Assembly (NCBI GenBank): GCA_963383645.1
Contig: OY726569.1
Location: forward strand, 81,278,627 to 81,342,626
DNA: 64,000 nucleotides
From: Muscardinus avellanarius
Lineage: Eukaryota; Chordata; Mammalia; Rodentia; Gliridae
Direction of reading: 5' to 3'
The notes below the pieces were generated by a model that was not told the DNA's origin, did not search any database, and worked only from the letters and a program-made list of their open reading frames with translations. The position numbers and the translations under genes were made by a program. Shown here one piece after another: positions 37,441-49,649 of this stretch (positions are counted from its first letter, which is position 1; every line of letters begins with the position of its first letter).

Positions 37441-39265
37441 CCATCATTTATGGTGATAAATTGCTTCTTAACTGCTTGTCTGACAGGGCCTTGTCTGGGG
37501 ATGTGTCAGAGATTGTGAAGGCAAGAAGTATGTTTTGGAGATGGATTGCCCTTTCCCACTGCAGCAATGCCGTGGCCAAGCTAGGAAGGGGTGAGGGGAG
37601 GACTCTACCTGAGACACCAGGTGCAGACACACAACTGTGGAGCTGAGTCTAGGGGACTGAAGAGGCTACTAACAGTACACGAAAAGCCAGCACTGTCTCC
37701 CCACAACCCCTTTCCATCGTGGCTGTCTCTCCCAGCCTGCCACCGGAGCCGGCATCCTCAGAACTGGGCTCTAAACCAGAGCCGAAGGTCAGCTTTCCAC
37801 GTGGCCTTTCCGGAATGCCAAGGCCCGACAGTGGGGAGGTGAAGGTCGCCTCAAGCCTGAGCACCTGGAAGCCCGGGCACTCTCCTTCCTGCCCTCCCTT
37901 GCCCCCGCTGTTTTGTGGCTGAGATGGTGGGGCTTGGGGCACTCTGGGCCCGGCGGTCTCTGCAGCCAGCTGGCTCACTCGGAGGGAGGCCGGGGCTGAA
38001 CCTCGCGTCACCCCGCTGCAGCGCGCCGCCAAGCGCTCCGGCGAGAGAAAGGCCTTTTTTGGTAACAGCCCCGCGGTAAGCAGCAGCCGGTTCTTTGGCC
38101 TGCGAGAATAAATGAAAACAAGAGTCTGAGCAGGACCCTCCCTGGTCTCCCCAACGCCCGGAGCCCCAGGGCTGTGGTCTGCACCGTGGGCCTTAAAGAC
38201 CGGCGCAAAAGGACCGTGGGGATAAGGGAATCGAGACTTCGGGTTGATTTACACACGTATTCCCCGGCCGGGCGGAAGTATTTGCCTTACCCTAAAGGAT
38301 TAATCCTGGTATTAAAAAAAAAAAAGGCATTAATTTTGGCCAGGGCATAGGGTTACGCAAGAGTCACTCGAGCGTGAAATCCCAGGAGCGCCGCGATTCG
38401 CCGAGACGCCGGGGGAGCCGAGCCTGCGCCGCCCGCCAGGACCTGCCCAGCCCCGGGCGCGCGGGGCCGGCTGGCGCTCTGCAAAATCGGGTGAAGGGAA
38501 GTGGTTGAGGCTGGCACGGAGGCCGCGGCCAAACAGCAGATCTCGGACGGCTTTCTTCCTGGAGGGGCGGGGATAGGGAGGGGAAGAAAGAAAGGCGGGG
38601 GGGGGGATGTGGGGGGAGTCGTGTCTGGTTCCTGCCTCCTCCCGGCTTCCTCTCCCAGCCAGTGTGCCAGCGCACGGGGGAGCCCAGCGCTGTCCTCAGT
38701 AAAAGCTGGTGTGTTTTTAAGTTCCAAAAATAAAGAAACCCTAGAATGAGCTGCCCAGGGATCGGGCCTAGAGGAAAACCGGGAAAGAGCCCGACAAGGG
38801 TACCATTCACCGACCCAGTAGGTTAAAACAACCCCAGAAAGGGGGTCGCCAGGAAGGAAGGCTTGGATGCCGAGAGGAGGCGGGGAGCCTGGCTGGGTGG
38901 CCGTCAAGGCCACTGGTGCGCTGCTGGGACCCCCTCACTCGCCAGGGAGGGTCCCACCCGCCCTCACCGAGCTGGGGATTTCCATCTCTGGGCCCCGGAG
39001 ACCGGTTGCCGCCGGCATTTTCCTGCTGGGGCCGCCAGAAGGCGGGGCCTCGAGCGGGAAGCCCCTCCCAGCGATCTCACGGTGCCCCGGGGCCAGCCCA
39101 GGTCTGGTACGCGCCAGCAGCCAGGGTGCAGCAGCCCCTGCTTTAGGTGCAATGGGCCAGTACTTTCAACTATTTTTACCTGTCTGAGCTGAATAGTTCA
39201 ACCCCGAAACCAATATGGTAGAGAGGGAGAGGAAGGGGGGCGGGTATTGCATACATATTTACATT
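37441..39265. promoter_or_regulatory. CpG-rich unique block upstream of IRF2BPL
   Basis: CpG density is high at about 37960-38070 and 38360-39150. The region is free of young SINEs. It includes the perfect palindrome AGGATTAATCCT (38296-38307), a paired bicoid-type site. It could be a distal enhancer or a non-coding RNA promoter. Open frames of up to 186 aa on the minus strand have no recognisable domain. Confidence 0.45.
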
Positions 39266-39269
39266 ATGT

Positions 39270-39590
39270 GGTTCAACTTTGACTTTGCTGACCTTAAATA
39301 GCCGTGTGACCTTGAGCAAATTTCTCGCACTTCGGTTTCTTCATCGGTAAAGTGGGAGTGATTCCTCTGCTGCCTTTACCTGCTACATTGGTAGATAGGG
39401 GAAACACAGTACAATTGATTATTAACAATATAATCGCCGACATGTGTCTAGGGCCCCCGAAGTGCGGTCCCAGACATTATCTCACCGATCCCACACCCAC
39501 CTGTGAGGTAGGTGTTACTTTCCTCAGCCTCCTACACTGTGAGGGGAAAAGGCCAGAGGTGGTTCAGAATTACCGGAAACCAGCTCCGCT
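39270..39590. mobile_element. Two MIR remnants, opposite orientations
   Basis: A plus-strand MIR (39270-39410, GTGTGACCTTGAGCAAATTT) is followed by a minus-strand MIR (39420-39590, ATTATCTCACCGATCC, then GTGAGGTAGGTGTTAC). Confidence 0.7.
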
Positions 39591-39688
39591 GGCTGTAAAC
39601 CTGGCATTCCTTCTTTGACCTTGCCAGCTGCTAGTCTTTTGGGGGTCCTGAGTGCTGCTAAGAAACTGCAAGAAAGTAAGACCTCTCG

Positions 39689-40053
39689 CCAGGCATGGTG
39701 GCCCACGAGGATAATCGCAGTTTCAAGGCCGGCCTCAGCAACGTTGCAAGACCCTATTTCAAAATGAAAAATAAAATGGCCAGGCGTGGTGGCGCACGCT
39801 TGTAATCCCCGCGCTTGGGAGGCTGAGATAGGAGGATTGCGCAGGTTCGAAGCCAGCCTCAGCTACTTAGTGAGGCTTTCAGCAATTTAGTGAGACCCTG
39901 TTTCCAAATAAAATATAAAAAAAAGGTCTGGGAGTATAGCTTGGAGGTAGAAAGCCTCTGGGTTCCGCCCCTGTACCACCAATAAAATAAAATAAATAAA
40001 CTGGGGGTGTAGCGTCGAGGTAGCATGCCCCTGGTTGAATCAACAATAACAAA
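39689..40053 (+). mobile_element. B1 fragment, A-type B1-dID SINE and dID unit
   Basis: Plus-strand units lie at 39689-39775, 39778-39985 and 39998-40053. Confidence 0.85.
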
Positions 40054-40055
40054 AA

Positions 40056-40109
<54 letters not shown>
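40054..40109. repeat. (GA)n microsatellite
   Basis: About 25 GA units on the tail of a dID element. Confidence 0.95.
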
Positions 40110-40111
<2 letters not shown>

Positions 40112-40780
40112 CCTCTCTCCACGGGAATTTACAGGTTAATGTCACTATTACTGCCCCAGCAGGTGCAAGGTTGTACATAAATTAGCACCAGTTATAATGC
40201 AGGTAAAATCAATCACCATCCAGCTTCCAGCAAATTTGGGACCAGTTTCCCTGGCATCCCCTGAGACCTCCCTTCTTGGGTTTTCTATACCCTACCCTGG
40301 CTCTCCGTAGAGGTGACGGACGGAAATCTGAAGCTCTAGAACTCACCAAAGGAAGTATTTAGGAGTTAGTATTTAGCTCTTATCAAGGACAGCCTGAGAA
40401 AGACCCCAGGCTAAACCATGAAGAGGAAGGAGAAAAATAAGTGGGCATTTTATAGCAGAAGGAGGCTTTTTCCAGACCTCAAATTCCTATCACACAAAGT
40501 GGCAGTCCTTTGTTCAAGCCGCCCTGAGTGTGGGCACCCAAACAACCTAGGCCATCCAGCCACTGGGCCGAGGGCCACTTGGTGACCCTGGCAGGCTACG
40601 GCTGCCTCGAAGCAGGTCCAGCCTAGGGCCATCAAGGTAGGAACAGTGTGGCCCCAATCCTAAGCATCTAGAGGACTAGATTCTCACCTGAGCATCCCTT
40701 CTGGCCAGACCCAGAGGCTCTAAGCCCTTCTGGTTTTGGGGGTTTTTGGTGGGTGGGACGCTGCTGTCAATACTTTTTGT
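40110..40780. other. Unique DNA, no gene recognised
   Basis: Nothing beyond short frames. Confidence 0.45.
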
Positions 40781-40782
40781 TT

Positions 40783-40980
40783 TTTTATTATTATTATTAT
40801 TATTTTGGTGGTACTGGGGTTCCTGGAAGCCCTTCTACCTCCGGGCTACACTCCCAGACCTATTTTATATTTTTGAAACAGGGTCTCTTACGCCAGCGCG
40901 GCTGGCTTCGAACCTGCGCGATCCTCCTGTCTCTGCCCCCCAAGCGCGGGGATTACAAGCATGCGCCACCACGCCCGGCC
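40783..40980 (-). mobile_element. B1-dID SINE, C subfamily
   Basis: A minus-strand dimer with GTTCCTGGAAGCCC and CTTACGCCAGCGCGGC. AATACTTTTTGTTTT occurs on both sides (40769 and 40980), a clear target duplication. Confidence 0.9.
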
Positions 40981-41095
40981 AATACTTTTTGTTTTAAAGC
41001 TGAAACTTGCCTGCCAGTGGCAGGTGAATTTCCTTTCCCCAACTCCTTAATTTGTGCCCTTCATTTGCCATATACTCTGTTAGCCATTTATCTAT

Positions 41096-42142
41096 GGGGG
41101 CGGGGGGATACTGGGGAATGAACCCGGGGCAGTCTACCTCTGAGCTACAAACCCAGCCCTTTTTATTTGTTTGAAACAGGGTCTCGCCACATTCTAGAAA
41201 GTATTTATTTTTTGTGTGTGGTGGTGGGGATTGAACCCAGAGGCATTTTATTTCCAAACTACACTCCAGCCCTATTTTTTTTTTTTTTTTTTTTTTGGTG
41301 GTACTGGGGATGGAACCCTTCTACCTCCAGGCTACACTCCAGACCTATTTTATATTTTATTTGGAAACAGGGTCTCTTAAGCCACCGAGGCTGGCTTTGA
41401 ACCTGCATGATCCTCCTGTCTCCGCCTCCCATGCACGGGGATTACAAGCGTGTGCCACCACGCCTGGCCCCCCCAGCCCTATTTTACTTTTGTTTTTGTT
41501 TTTTTTTTGGGGGGGGATACTACGGGGGTGGAACCTAGGGGCTTTTCTACCTCTGGGATATATTCCCAGACTTATTTTATACTTTGTTTGGAAACGGGGT
41601 CTCACTAAATTGCTGAGAGCCTCACTAAGTAGCTGCGGCTGGCTTTGAACCTGTGCAGTTCTCCTGTCTCAGCCTCCCAAGCGCTGGGATTACAAGCGTG
41701 CGCCACCACGCCTGGCTTTTTATTCTTTATTTTGAAACAGGGTCTCACTGAGTTGCAAAGGGCCTCAGTAGTTGAAGCTGGATGGGAACCGCAATCCTCC
41801 TGTCTCAGCCTCCCAAATGTTGGGATTACAAGCATGAGCCACCACGCCCAGCTTTTAATTCTTTATTTTGAAACAGGGTCTTACTAAGTTGCAGAGGGCC
41901 TACGAGTTGCTGAGGTTGACTGTGAACCTGAGATCCTCTTGTCTCAGCTCCCAGGTACTGGTGTTACTAGCGTGTGCCACCACACCTGGCTCCCAGACCT
42001 ATTTCATGTTTATTGTGAAACATGGTCTCACTAGGTTGATGAGAGTCTCACTACTTGCTGAAGCTGTACTCGAACCTGGGATCCTCCTGTCTCAGCCGTC
42101 CACGTATTGGGATTACAAGTGTGTGCCACCACGCTGGCTTGG
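41096..42142 (-). mobile_element. Minus-strand SINE cluster of about six units
   Basis: Units lie near 41096-41190, 41200-41275, 41276-41470, 41471-41720, 41721-41855, 41856-41990 and 41991-42140. Several lack the dID part. Confidence 0.85.
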
Positions 42143-42239
42143 AGAGCAAGCACTCTGCTCTTAGAGCTGGAGATTTAAGGATGAACTAAATCTGACTGTC
42201 TCCCGCCCAGAATCTAGAAACTTCCATTTCCTCCTAGGT

Positions 42240-42420
42240 GTCCTAGTTTCCTGATGCAATAGCCCAAAAGCCTGGAGAGGCAGTGCTTTTCAACACTCCC
42301 ACCAGCCTCATGACTGACTTAGAGCAATCTATTTATTCTCCCTGGGCCTCTTTTGCTCACCTGTCAAATGCAGATCTTAAGCTCTCCCTCCTTCAAGGGC
42401 TCCCTGTGAAACCCCATATG
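42240..42420 (+). mobile_element. MIR remnant
   Basis: Weak MIR-like series GACTTAGAGCAATCTATTTA, then CTCACCTGTCAAATGCAG. Confidence 0.5.
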
Positions 42421-42779
42421 TTAATGCCTAGTGCTGTAGAAAGTTCCACACCATAGATTTCTTTTCCAGCACTGAGCAGGCCGCTAAGCCCTGGCCACCG
42501 TCTCATCTTGCCCTTGGAGGGCTTCCTCCTGGGTGGCCAGCCTGGCAGCTCTGTCCTGGGCAGACACACAACAGTGATCGCCTCCTGGCCTAAGAGCTGG
42601 AATGAGCCCATGGCAGGCAGGTAGGCCTTTTACTTCCCGTCTCCCCTGAAGAGATAAGGACTTCCCCTGCCCAGCCACGGGGGTGGTGGTAGAGAAGCTC
42701 AGAGCTGTGGGATTAGTCGAGGCTTTTACTTTTTTTGTGCCAATTTGGAAAGAAGGAGGCAATGACCTTTTTTTTTTTT

Positions 42780-43140
42780 TTAATGTCTTTAAAATACAAA
42801 ACTAGGCAGGAAGTGTGCTGGGTCTGAGTGGCAGGGACTAAGGGTGTAATTACAGGTTTTTGTTCAGCATTTTCATGTAATTAAATCCAAAGGCAAGCGA
42901 GCCTGGCCCGGGCTTCTTGAATGCAGGGCAGACCCGAGCTGCCAGTACGTGTGTTGGGCGGGGAGGAAAGGCGGGAGGCGAGAGATGGATTTGCTTTTCA
43001 GCTGAGAAGAAGCTGGTTCTTCGCCTTTATTAATATTTTCACGTTCCTTTTCCAAAAGGTAGCCGATCATTCATCTTTTATTCGGTGCCACAACGCTCCC
43101 CTTGGTGACATTTCCCAGTGCGTGCACAGAGCCTCCTAGG
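42780..43140. promoter_or_regulatory. Candidate conserved element with two GTAATTA sites
   Basis: The palindrome GTAATTAC (42846-42853) and a second GTAATTA (42877-42883) lie 31 bp apart, about three helical turns. An E-box-type CAGCTG and TTATTAATATTTTC follow near 43000-43040. This is a regulatory candidate by composition only. Confidence 0.45.
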
Positions 43141-43159
43141 TACTGATTCCCCGCACCGA

Positions 43160-43700
43160 CTCTCTCTTCCCTCTCCCGGCTTTTACACCTCGCCGCTCTC
43201 CGCGGGCTTGCCCGCACTCAACACCCGCTGCAGAATCCAAAGTCAGCTTTCTTGCCTCGGGAGTTTCGATCCCAGCGACCTCTGCTGCCCCGACACAGTC
43301 TCGTTTTGTTATAAACTGCTTCTGACTTTGCCAGTTCCGCTTTCCATTACTTGTTTCCGCCCCCGCCCCCACCCGGCCGCCCGCCGCTGCCTCGGTTTCC
43401 CTCCCGCCGGCTCCGCCCCGCCCCCCGCGCGCCGGCCGGGTTCCCAGGGCTCCTCTCTCCTGCCTCCCAGGCCCTCCGTGGCCCCATGACGTTCCCTGGA
43501 CGTGGAGAGCTGGCAGCAAGAAAGGATCCACTGTCTGCTTACATTTTTAAGGGCAGGAAACCTGACCCACCCACACACCACGCGCCCGAGGTGGGGGCAC
43601 CGCATTTTCGCAGAGGGCGGGCCTCGGCTGGGGTTAGCTGGGGCCGGCCAGGCCGCCGCCTTCTCCTCCCTCTCCCACCACCCCAGGCCCGCAGATTACC
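43160..43700. promoter_or_regulatory. CpG-rich core of a SINE-free domain
   Basis: This is a CpG island-like block with GC boxes near 43410-43430. No start codon or domain supports a protein, although frames of 119-149 aa exist. It could be a promoter of a non-coding RNA or a developmental enhancer. Confidence 0.5.
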
Positions 43701-46440
43701 CGCCTCGGCCCCCTTCACCTACTCTTCCCAAGAACAGATTGCTTATCAGGACGGGCAGCCAAGAAACCTACTCTTGTTTCTGGCCTCTGCCAGAGATTAA
43801 TCACACTTGGGAACCGCACAAAACTTGCCTGCGTTGGGGCGGGAGAGAGGGGGCGAGTTAAAAGGGAAGGCCGATAAATTTGACATTTGACAAGCTGACC
43901 AAATCGGGGCTACCGCTACCTTTCCAGTCCTTCATGTTAGGCGCACCCGACCGAATTACATTTCATCCCCGTCCCTCCCTCTCCCTCTCCCCCACCCCCC
44001 ACATTCCCTCGCTTTTCTAGGTCCTCCTCCTTCTCAGGTCTTAATGTCTGAGGCTTTAATAGTACTGACTGGCTTTTAATTCTGATTAACATTCTCGGCT
44101 GTGTGTGTGTGTGTGTGGTGTGTGTTTGGGGGTCTGGCAAGACACTCACAAACCAACCGGACTGCCTGCCTGACAAATCCCCTCTTTTTATCCTTCTCTT
44201 TGAAATGACATCAGGATGGAGGGGGGTTCGGGGAATGAAGAGAGAAGGCATGGAAAAAAGAGAGGGAGGGGGAAGTAATTTATATGCTTTTCTAAGGCAG
44301 CTAGGAAAATCCCTAAGGGAGAGCAAATGCCAAAATTGACTGTCTTGGTGTATTTTAGACCGGATCATCAGGGTGAATTGTGTCAGGGCTTGCACTGGAC
44401 CTGCAGCCCCGTGGCTGGGGATAGGCACAAAACCACCCTGTGCCCTTCTGGAGGCAGGAAATGGATGTTCCCTCTCACCAGATTCCTCTCAGTCAGGATT
44501 TTTAAAAATCAGATCCATTGCAAGAGGGAATTAAAGAATTGGCACTGAAAAAGAAAAGCCAGGGCGTTTTCTAGCTCCTGAAACATGACCCTCAAAGGGA
44601 AGGTGCAAAACCTATTGGATTCAAGATATAGATATCTCTACCCTGGATTTTCCAACACCCCCCCCCCCTTTGCTTTACAACTCTGCAGACATCAGGTTAG
44701 CAAAAGGTAATAAATAGTCCTTGCACAGCGGGGTCTGGACTAGTGAAAACAGTTTACTGAAATTAATGGGCCTCGCTTGAACCAAAACTCCACTTTGGAA
44801 TTAATGCCAGACATAGTTTTCCTGAACTCTATCCAACCGCCTAAGCGGCAGACAATTTTCATTCTATTTGTGCTGAAAAATAAAGCCCGGGCCCTTGATC
44901 TCAGTGTAGATTTTCGTTTTAAAAAAAATCAGCACAATGAACTCTATGCCAATTTCCACTTTCTGCCAGTAGAAGCCCTTGTGTACAGGGCTGTGCCTGC
45001 CGGTCAGAAGTTATCTGGTAAACTTTCCATTGAAAACCCTCCCTATCGGTGGCCTCTGAGCTTCCATCCTGATGTCGCAGAGATCCAAGGAAAGCTCTAG
45101 AAACAGCTCAGCTCTCGACAACAAGCCTCTTCCCCACAGCTTAGAAAAGCTGGATAGGAACAACATTTTGCATTTGCCTGCAAGACCTCCATTCCCCACC
45201 TTAAATACAGCTCCAAACTATCCAACCCAAACCCACCCCCTACCCAACACTCAGGGTGTCTTTGGGTCTGAAGCTGCTTTTATTTTTATTTATGTATTTT
45301 TGAGGCACACACACACACACACACACACACACCACCCGTTCCCACCCAGTGGTCAATGGGGCTGTGGCAGGTACCTGGCTGGACTGGGCTGCCAGGGTTG
45401 GATCCCACCCTGCCCCTACCTCCCTCCCCATTATGTAGAACCGCCTGATGGTGGGCAGCCGGTGTTCTGGTTTTCATTGTACAGTCTGCGCTGGTGACAC
45501 AGGACATGTGGAAAATTTTGGGAGCACTGCGGTGAATGGTGTGGAGGGGGAGCGTGAGCAGGGGAGGGAGGGAGCGAGTTACTTTTTAGCTTCCGCTAAG
45601 TACTTGGCAGCTCGCCAGGCCCGGAGGATTCTGGGAAGCGAAAACCTCCCCAGTATAAACTGCCAGTTTTAAGCAGCCCTGACAGTTCTGCTCCTTCCAA
45701 ACTTGGCAGCCGTTCAAAGTGCTCTTTCATTTGAAATGCTGGAAGCCTGCCATGTGCAATGCAGATTTGCTGTGCCTGTGCGCAGAAGGAACTGATAAAT
45801 GCCGTTGCCGTTGCCATGGAGACAGGAGGCTATCAGAATGGCCTTGTGATCCGCAGCCTCTCAGCGCGGCAGGCTCTCGCTCCCTCCCTCCCGCCCCTCC
45901 TCCCTCTAGTCGGTGAGATGGTGAAATAAATGTTCTGGAAAAAGGTTAACCCTACCGGCTCTGGTTCCGAGGCTGAGAGGACATTAACCCCTCCGCATTT
46001 CCCTGGCCCCGAGAGCTAGCCAGCCAGGAGCACAGACCTAAACACCATCCTTACGTGGCTCTCCATCCACCCCCCTCTCTTCCTGCTCCCCGGGGGCCTG
46101 CACAAAGCTGTGTTTTTAATAGAGCTTTTCAGCAAGCCCAAGTGTAAGTCTTTGAGTCATCAAAACCCGGATGTAAACACAGCAGCCCTACATTCTGCAC
46201 AGTTTGCGTGTATTTTATCTTTTTAATAATATTTAGCTGGCAACTTAAAACTGCAAGCATGCCAGATATTTTAGCCAGCCACTTACATCATACAGCATCC
46301 ATCTTAGGCAGAGTGGCTGCCTGTCCTGTCCCTGTTCCTTCCTCCCCACCCGGAGACTGCAGGGAATCTGGGTCTGCCTAGAGACATCTTACTGCAGCTT
46401 AGGAAAGCAAGGTCCTTAGAACCCTGGGCTTTCCAAACAA
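43701..46440. promoter_or_regulatory. SINE-free DNA with candidate conserved non-coding elements
   Basis: Blocks that look constrained by composition are 43870-43915, 44040-44100, 44740-45060 and 46105-46320. The last holds TGAGTCA (46153-46159), the FOX-type TGTAAACA (46172-46179) and a long AT-rich core. TG (44098-44118) and CA (45305-45331) repeats are present. No gene recognised. Confidence 0.45.
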
Positions 46441-48970
46441 CATGGCATCACCTCCAGCAACAATGACAGCCGATGTGTTGCTCTTGGAGACGAGACAGCC
46501 GATGAACCACGGTGAAACAGATCTGTCATTCATGCTGAGATTTCAGGTGACTCTGAGGTTAAGGCATCCTGAGTCACCAGCCCCCCCACCCCAATTTGGT
46601 ACAAGCTGCCATTTGAAACACAGTCTGATTCAATGTACAGAAACAAAGCAGCACGTTCTGATTTGGTATATTTTCAGGTCCGTAGGGCCAGCTCTCCGGG
46701 TGGCCTGTTTAATGGGGAAAAAATGAAATCCTCTGCTCTAGCCAAGGCCTATGGAAACCAGGGAGGTTTAGTGATTTGTTTACATTGGAGGTAGAAAAGG
46801 TGAGCGGTATTCCTTTTTCACTTGCTATTTCCTGAGCCTAAACCTTTGTTAACATCCCAGGAAAGGAACAAGTAATTTTTCCTGTGGCTTTCAATATTTT
46901 CTCTTAAATATATTTCAGTGCACTATTTACCTAGGGTTTCAGCTTTCTGACCTTTATGTACTTCTAACACCTTGAGGCTGTTCCACTGAAAAATGGTGTA
47001 TGTTAATTAAAAAGAACCCTCTGTGCTGGGCAGTAAAGATGGGGTTTCTGTTTGGGTCCTTTTGAAGAACAAGGGTTTCAAGTTGATATATATGTCAGAG
47101 TCCCATTGTGTTTGTGAAGCCCTTTGGACAAAGAGGACCCTCCTCCGTTGCTCACACCAACCCTGGAATAACACGTTATATTGGCCCAAACGAGGCATTT
47201 CTTCCTAAGGTACAGCTGGCGTGAAGGCCTGACCAGGAGAAAGATTGGCAGTCCCTGTTCCTGGGGCTTAGCTGCAATTTCTTTGTACCTGTCTTTCTCT
47301 CTCTGGGTATCTGCTCGTGATTGTCACAGCAATCATGGTCAGGGCGACTTGCTCTGTCTCGATGGAATTTCCTGCTTCCAAAGTAGCCCCTTCCAAATAA
47401 ATAAATTAATCAACAAAAGCCATCTGCTTCACCTCACTGGCAAGCACGGGGCTGAAAGGTTAGTGTTAAAAACGCAAGTGCTAGGCGCAGTTGGCCCTGG
47501 AGACATTTAGAGATGGGGTTCAGCTTGGAATTAAATTGGAGATGGAGGCAGAAATCAGGTGACTTAGAAAGTGCCTCCCCCTCCCCACCACCACCACCAC
47601 CACCACAAACACACCTTCCACAGACAGTACAGCCAGCTGGGTTTTGGCTTTCGCAGCTGCTAAGCTTTGGCAAGCCAAAAGCATATTTCATGGTGGTGAT
47701 TCCTTTCCCAGGTTGACGGACGTGTTTCTGTACTGAGCACAAGGCACGCTTCCTGCCTGTGTGTGAATCAGAGGCTGTATTTTTAACCCAGGGCTTTTGG
47801 TGACAGTTTTAAACTGGAAGAACAAAGCAGATCATGATGTGCCGCTATCACCAGGGCCCAGAGATAAAGAATCTGTCCCAAGTGCTTGCCACCTATAGCT
47901 CAGATGGGTTCTTTTTATGTTCTAATCCTGCTAGTAGCAGCGAGCTGCCCCCAAAGGCAATGAATACCCAAGTTCACATTCTCTCTCCCTCTCTCCCTCT
48001 CTGTCCTTGTGGTGTGCTCATCTTTGTCAAGTTGGGGAGAAGACTTGCAAAGCCATCTGGGGCCCTTGAGTGCCTTTCCAGTTGAGTCAAGCCTCAAGAT
48101 TCCAGACAGCCTCGACATTGTTGCTGTCCTGCCCTGCCACTGCGGCAGGGATGGTCGCAGAGAGGAGTCCCTGGTGTGGCCCCTCTACACCAAGGCCAAA
48201 GAGCCAGCTTCCCAGAAATCCATGGACTAGGAAGGTCCGTCCTGGGCCAGTTCGGGAGCAGCAGGGGAACAATTCCCTTTTGTTTTATTGTCTAGCATGT
48301 GACCAGAATGCTGGCAGCTAATTTTAACCCCACCAAAGTACTGCTGAAAAAAATAAAATAAAAAAACAAAATAATTTAAAAAAAAAAAACAACTATCTCG
48401 CATCTGGAGAAAGAAAGGCTGTGGGCTGGATAAAAGCTTTTTCGGCCTGTGTTCCTTCCTGTTTCAGTTTCCAAACTTGCATTATCGGTAACCTGAAAAA
48501 TGATGAGTCTCACCAGATTCCTGGATGTTGTGCAAGAGGACAATGCATCTATTTCCAGGGCTGGGAGTGTGTCTGGCCCAGGCCCTGGAAGCCATTGTTT
48601 GCGGCAGAGAGAACATGTTGGGGTTTCCTGGCGCTTAACTCCTGGGGTCAGGAAGCCCCAAGGGTGCTGCTGGTGGAGGGCTCCCACCCACAACCATAGA
48701 GGCTGCCCTCTAGAAACACCTGAATGGGAAGTGGGGTCTTAGGCCCTGGGGTAAGGGGTGGCAGTGGTGGCCCAAGACACTGGAAGGTGAGCAGGAGGGA
48801 GGATTTGAAGTGAAATAGCTGGAGCTGGAAGAAGTGGGGAGAGAGACATGTAACTACACGGGCCACCGCCTCTCCCTATCTGCCTTCACTCCAGGAATGG
48901 CTGGAGAACTTCATGGAGCTCCTCACCCTCGACACTGGGGTCCCAGTGCATACCCATGACAGTGAAAAGG
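46441..48970. other. SINE-free unique DNA, no gene recognised
   Basis: Unique sequence with a FOX-like TGTTTAC near 46778, a CAC repeat (47587-47606) and an A-rich stretch (48345-48390). Short frames only. Confidence 0.45.
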
Positions 48971-48974
48971 CAGA

Positions 48975-49170
48975 CAACCTTGTAATCTCAGCCTTCCGGA
49001 GGCTGAGACAAGAGGATCGGGGTTCCGGGACGGCCTCAGCTATTTACTGAAGCTCTCAGCAACTTAGTGAGATTTTGTTTCAAAATAAAGAAGAAAAAAT
49101 AGGGCCGAAGGTGTAGCTCTGAGGTAGAACGCCCCTGGATTCCATCCCAGGTACCGCAATAATAAAAGGC
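48975..49170 (+). mobile_element. B1-dID SINE
   Basis: A plus-strand, slightly 5'-truncated, B-like dimer. Confidence 0.8.
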
Positions 49171-49476
49171 AGAGAACCTCAAGAGCTAGTATGAGGCAGC
49201 AGAAGAAGAGCCAGGCGGCTGCTGCAGGCTGTTCTAAAGCCAGGTAGTGAGGTGGCAGCGCAGCCGCAGGAGGTAACGCCAGTGCTGCCCTGCTTCCTGT
49301 GACCTCAACCCGGAGAGCCTGGGGGCAGCTGTGCTGACAGCAGCTGAGGGTTTCAGCTGCCTAAAGAGCCATTTGCTCAGCCCTGGCCTGTCTGGCCAAC
49401 ATCTATGTATTTAAAGGATCCCGGATGGTACCTCAGGCTCCCTTTCAATCTGGACTTCTCAGGCCAAATCATCCCA

Positions 49477-49573
49477 GTGAAAGGGCAGACCAGGCCGGAA
49501 AGATCTGTGAGCATCCGAAAGTGCTGAAACAAAAGTGTGGTTAGCGGGCCTGCCTGCTCCTGGTCTCTTTCAG
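49477..49573 (+). repeat. Duplicated ~98-bp element, copy 1
   Basis: This segment runs from GTGAAAGGGCAGACCAG to CTCTTTCAG. It is about 90% identical to 51547-51644 in the same orientation, with a 1-nt indel. It contains TGTGGTTA (49536-49543), a RUNX consensus. It is not a recognised SINE. Confidence 0.85.
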
Positions 49574-49649
49574 TGTTGGAAGGACAGGGAACCTCTGGGC
49601 AACTGTCACCCCTTTCCTGCCACCAGCCAGCCACTGTAACCTGCCTGTA

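Noticed and set aside
38353..38913. 186-aa minus-strand frame in the upstream CpG-rich block
   Set aside because: No family resemblance, and its composition follows local GC content.
43351..43800. 149-aa frame in the CpG-rich block
   Set aside because: A proline/arginine-rich translation of GC-rich DNA. No motif, and overlapping frames exist on both strands.
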